This document shows positions 12,725-12,780 of a stretch of DNA of 12,780 bases, piece after piece. The stretch comes from an uncultured Oscillospiraceae bacterium. Its GTDB lineage: Bacteria; Bacillota; Clostridia; Oscillospirales; Oscillospiraceae. The stretch's first letter is position 1. Every line of letters begins with the position of its first letter. A program made the translations under genes and the position numbers. The DNA lies in contig CAJULD010000064.1 of assembly GCA_910587505.1 (NCBI GenBank), positions 1-12,780 of the forward strand, in the 5' to 3' direction. The notes under the pieces are model-generated. The model was not told the origin of the DNA. It worked only from the letters and a program-made list of their open reading frames with translations, and searched no databases.

Positions 12725-12780
12725 GATAACACCTCCTCGTATAATAAGATTTGCAGATAATTTTAAGTGCATCTGTTTAG

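Larger units (their letters stand above)
10759..12780. mobile_element. Left end of an integrative element in tRNA-Ser
   Basis: From the tRNA 3' end onward the content is integrase, arm-type repeats, a probable small RNA and an XRE regulator, the usual end module of a prophage or integrative conjugative element. The XRE gene is clearly more AT-rich than the host genes on the left. The element runs beyond the window, and no excisionase, relaxase or structural gene is visible, so its type (phage, conjugative or mobilisable) cannot be decided. Confidence 0.75.

Overview
The window looks like a chromosomal segment of a GC-rich gut member of the Clostridia (Oscillospiraceae/Ruminococcaceae-like). 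This is an inference from the GC-rich genes with Firmicutes-type AGGAGG ribosome binding sites, the DUF421-DUF4363 pair, a Crp/Fnr regulator beside an NrdD-related small protein, and a clostridial-type integrative element in a tRNA gene. No species-level call is possible from this sequence alone.

Layout. (1) 1-1590: an almost complete IS1182-like insertion sequence, with terminal inverted repeats, subterminal hairpins and one DDE transposase whose reading frame has no stop inside the element. Its right end lies 4 bp from a perfect 18-bp terminator hairpin. (2) 1725-3566 (minus): glmS. (3) 3656-4716 (plus): a DUF421 membrane protein overlapping by ATGA a small DUF4363-like protein. (4) 4881-5981: a Crp/Fnr regulator (minus) diverging from a cysteine-free, 87-residue protein resembling the extreme C-terminus of anaerobic ribonucleotide reductase. 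The space between them holds two strong palindromes, one placed like a class II activator site. (5) 6125-8505 (plus): an ATP-binding protein and a membrane permease of an ABC exporter, translationally coupled, behind a textbook 19-bp-spacer MerR-type promoter. No merR gene is in the window. (6) 8563-10201 (plus): an RhlE-like DEAD-box RNA helicase with its own sigma-A-type promoter and a long basic, proline-rich tail. (7) 10244-10585: a luxS pseudogene with a one-base deletion and a missing C-terminus. (8) 10582-10798: promoter, tRNA-Ser(GGA) and terminator. (9) From about 10756 to the window end: the left part of an integrative element in the 3' end of the tRNA gene, with three arm-type repeats, a tyrosine integrase (minus), a likely small RNA opposite the integrase leader, and an AT-richer XRE-type regulator (minus).

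How the parts relate. The host part is mostly housekeeping (cell-wall amino sugar supply, RNA remodelling, serine tRNA) plus envelope functions (DUF421/DUF4363, ABC exporter). Two mobile elements abut structured RNA-coding DNA: the IS next to a terminator hairpin, and the integrative element at a tRNA gene. Nothing in the window is convincingly a wholly new defence or biosynthetic system. The most interesting unexplained items are the Crp/Fnr-NrdD-like divergent unit with its operators, the candidate antisense RNA over the integrase leader, and the eroded luxS beside the integration hot spot.
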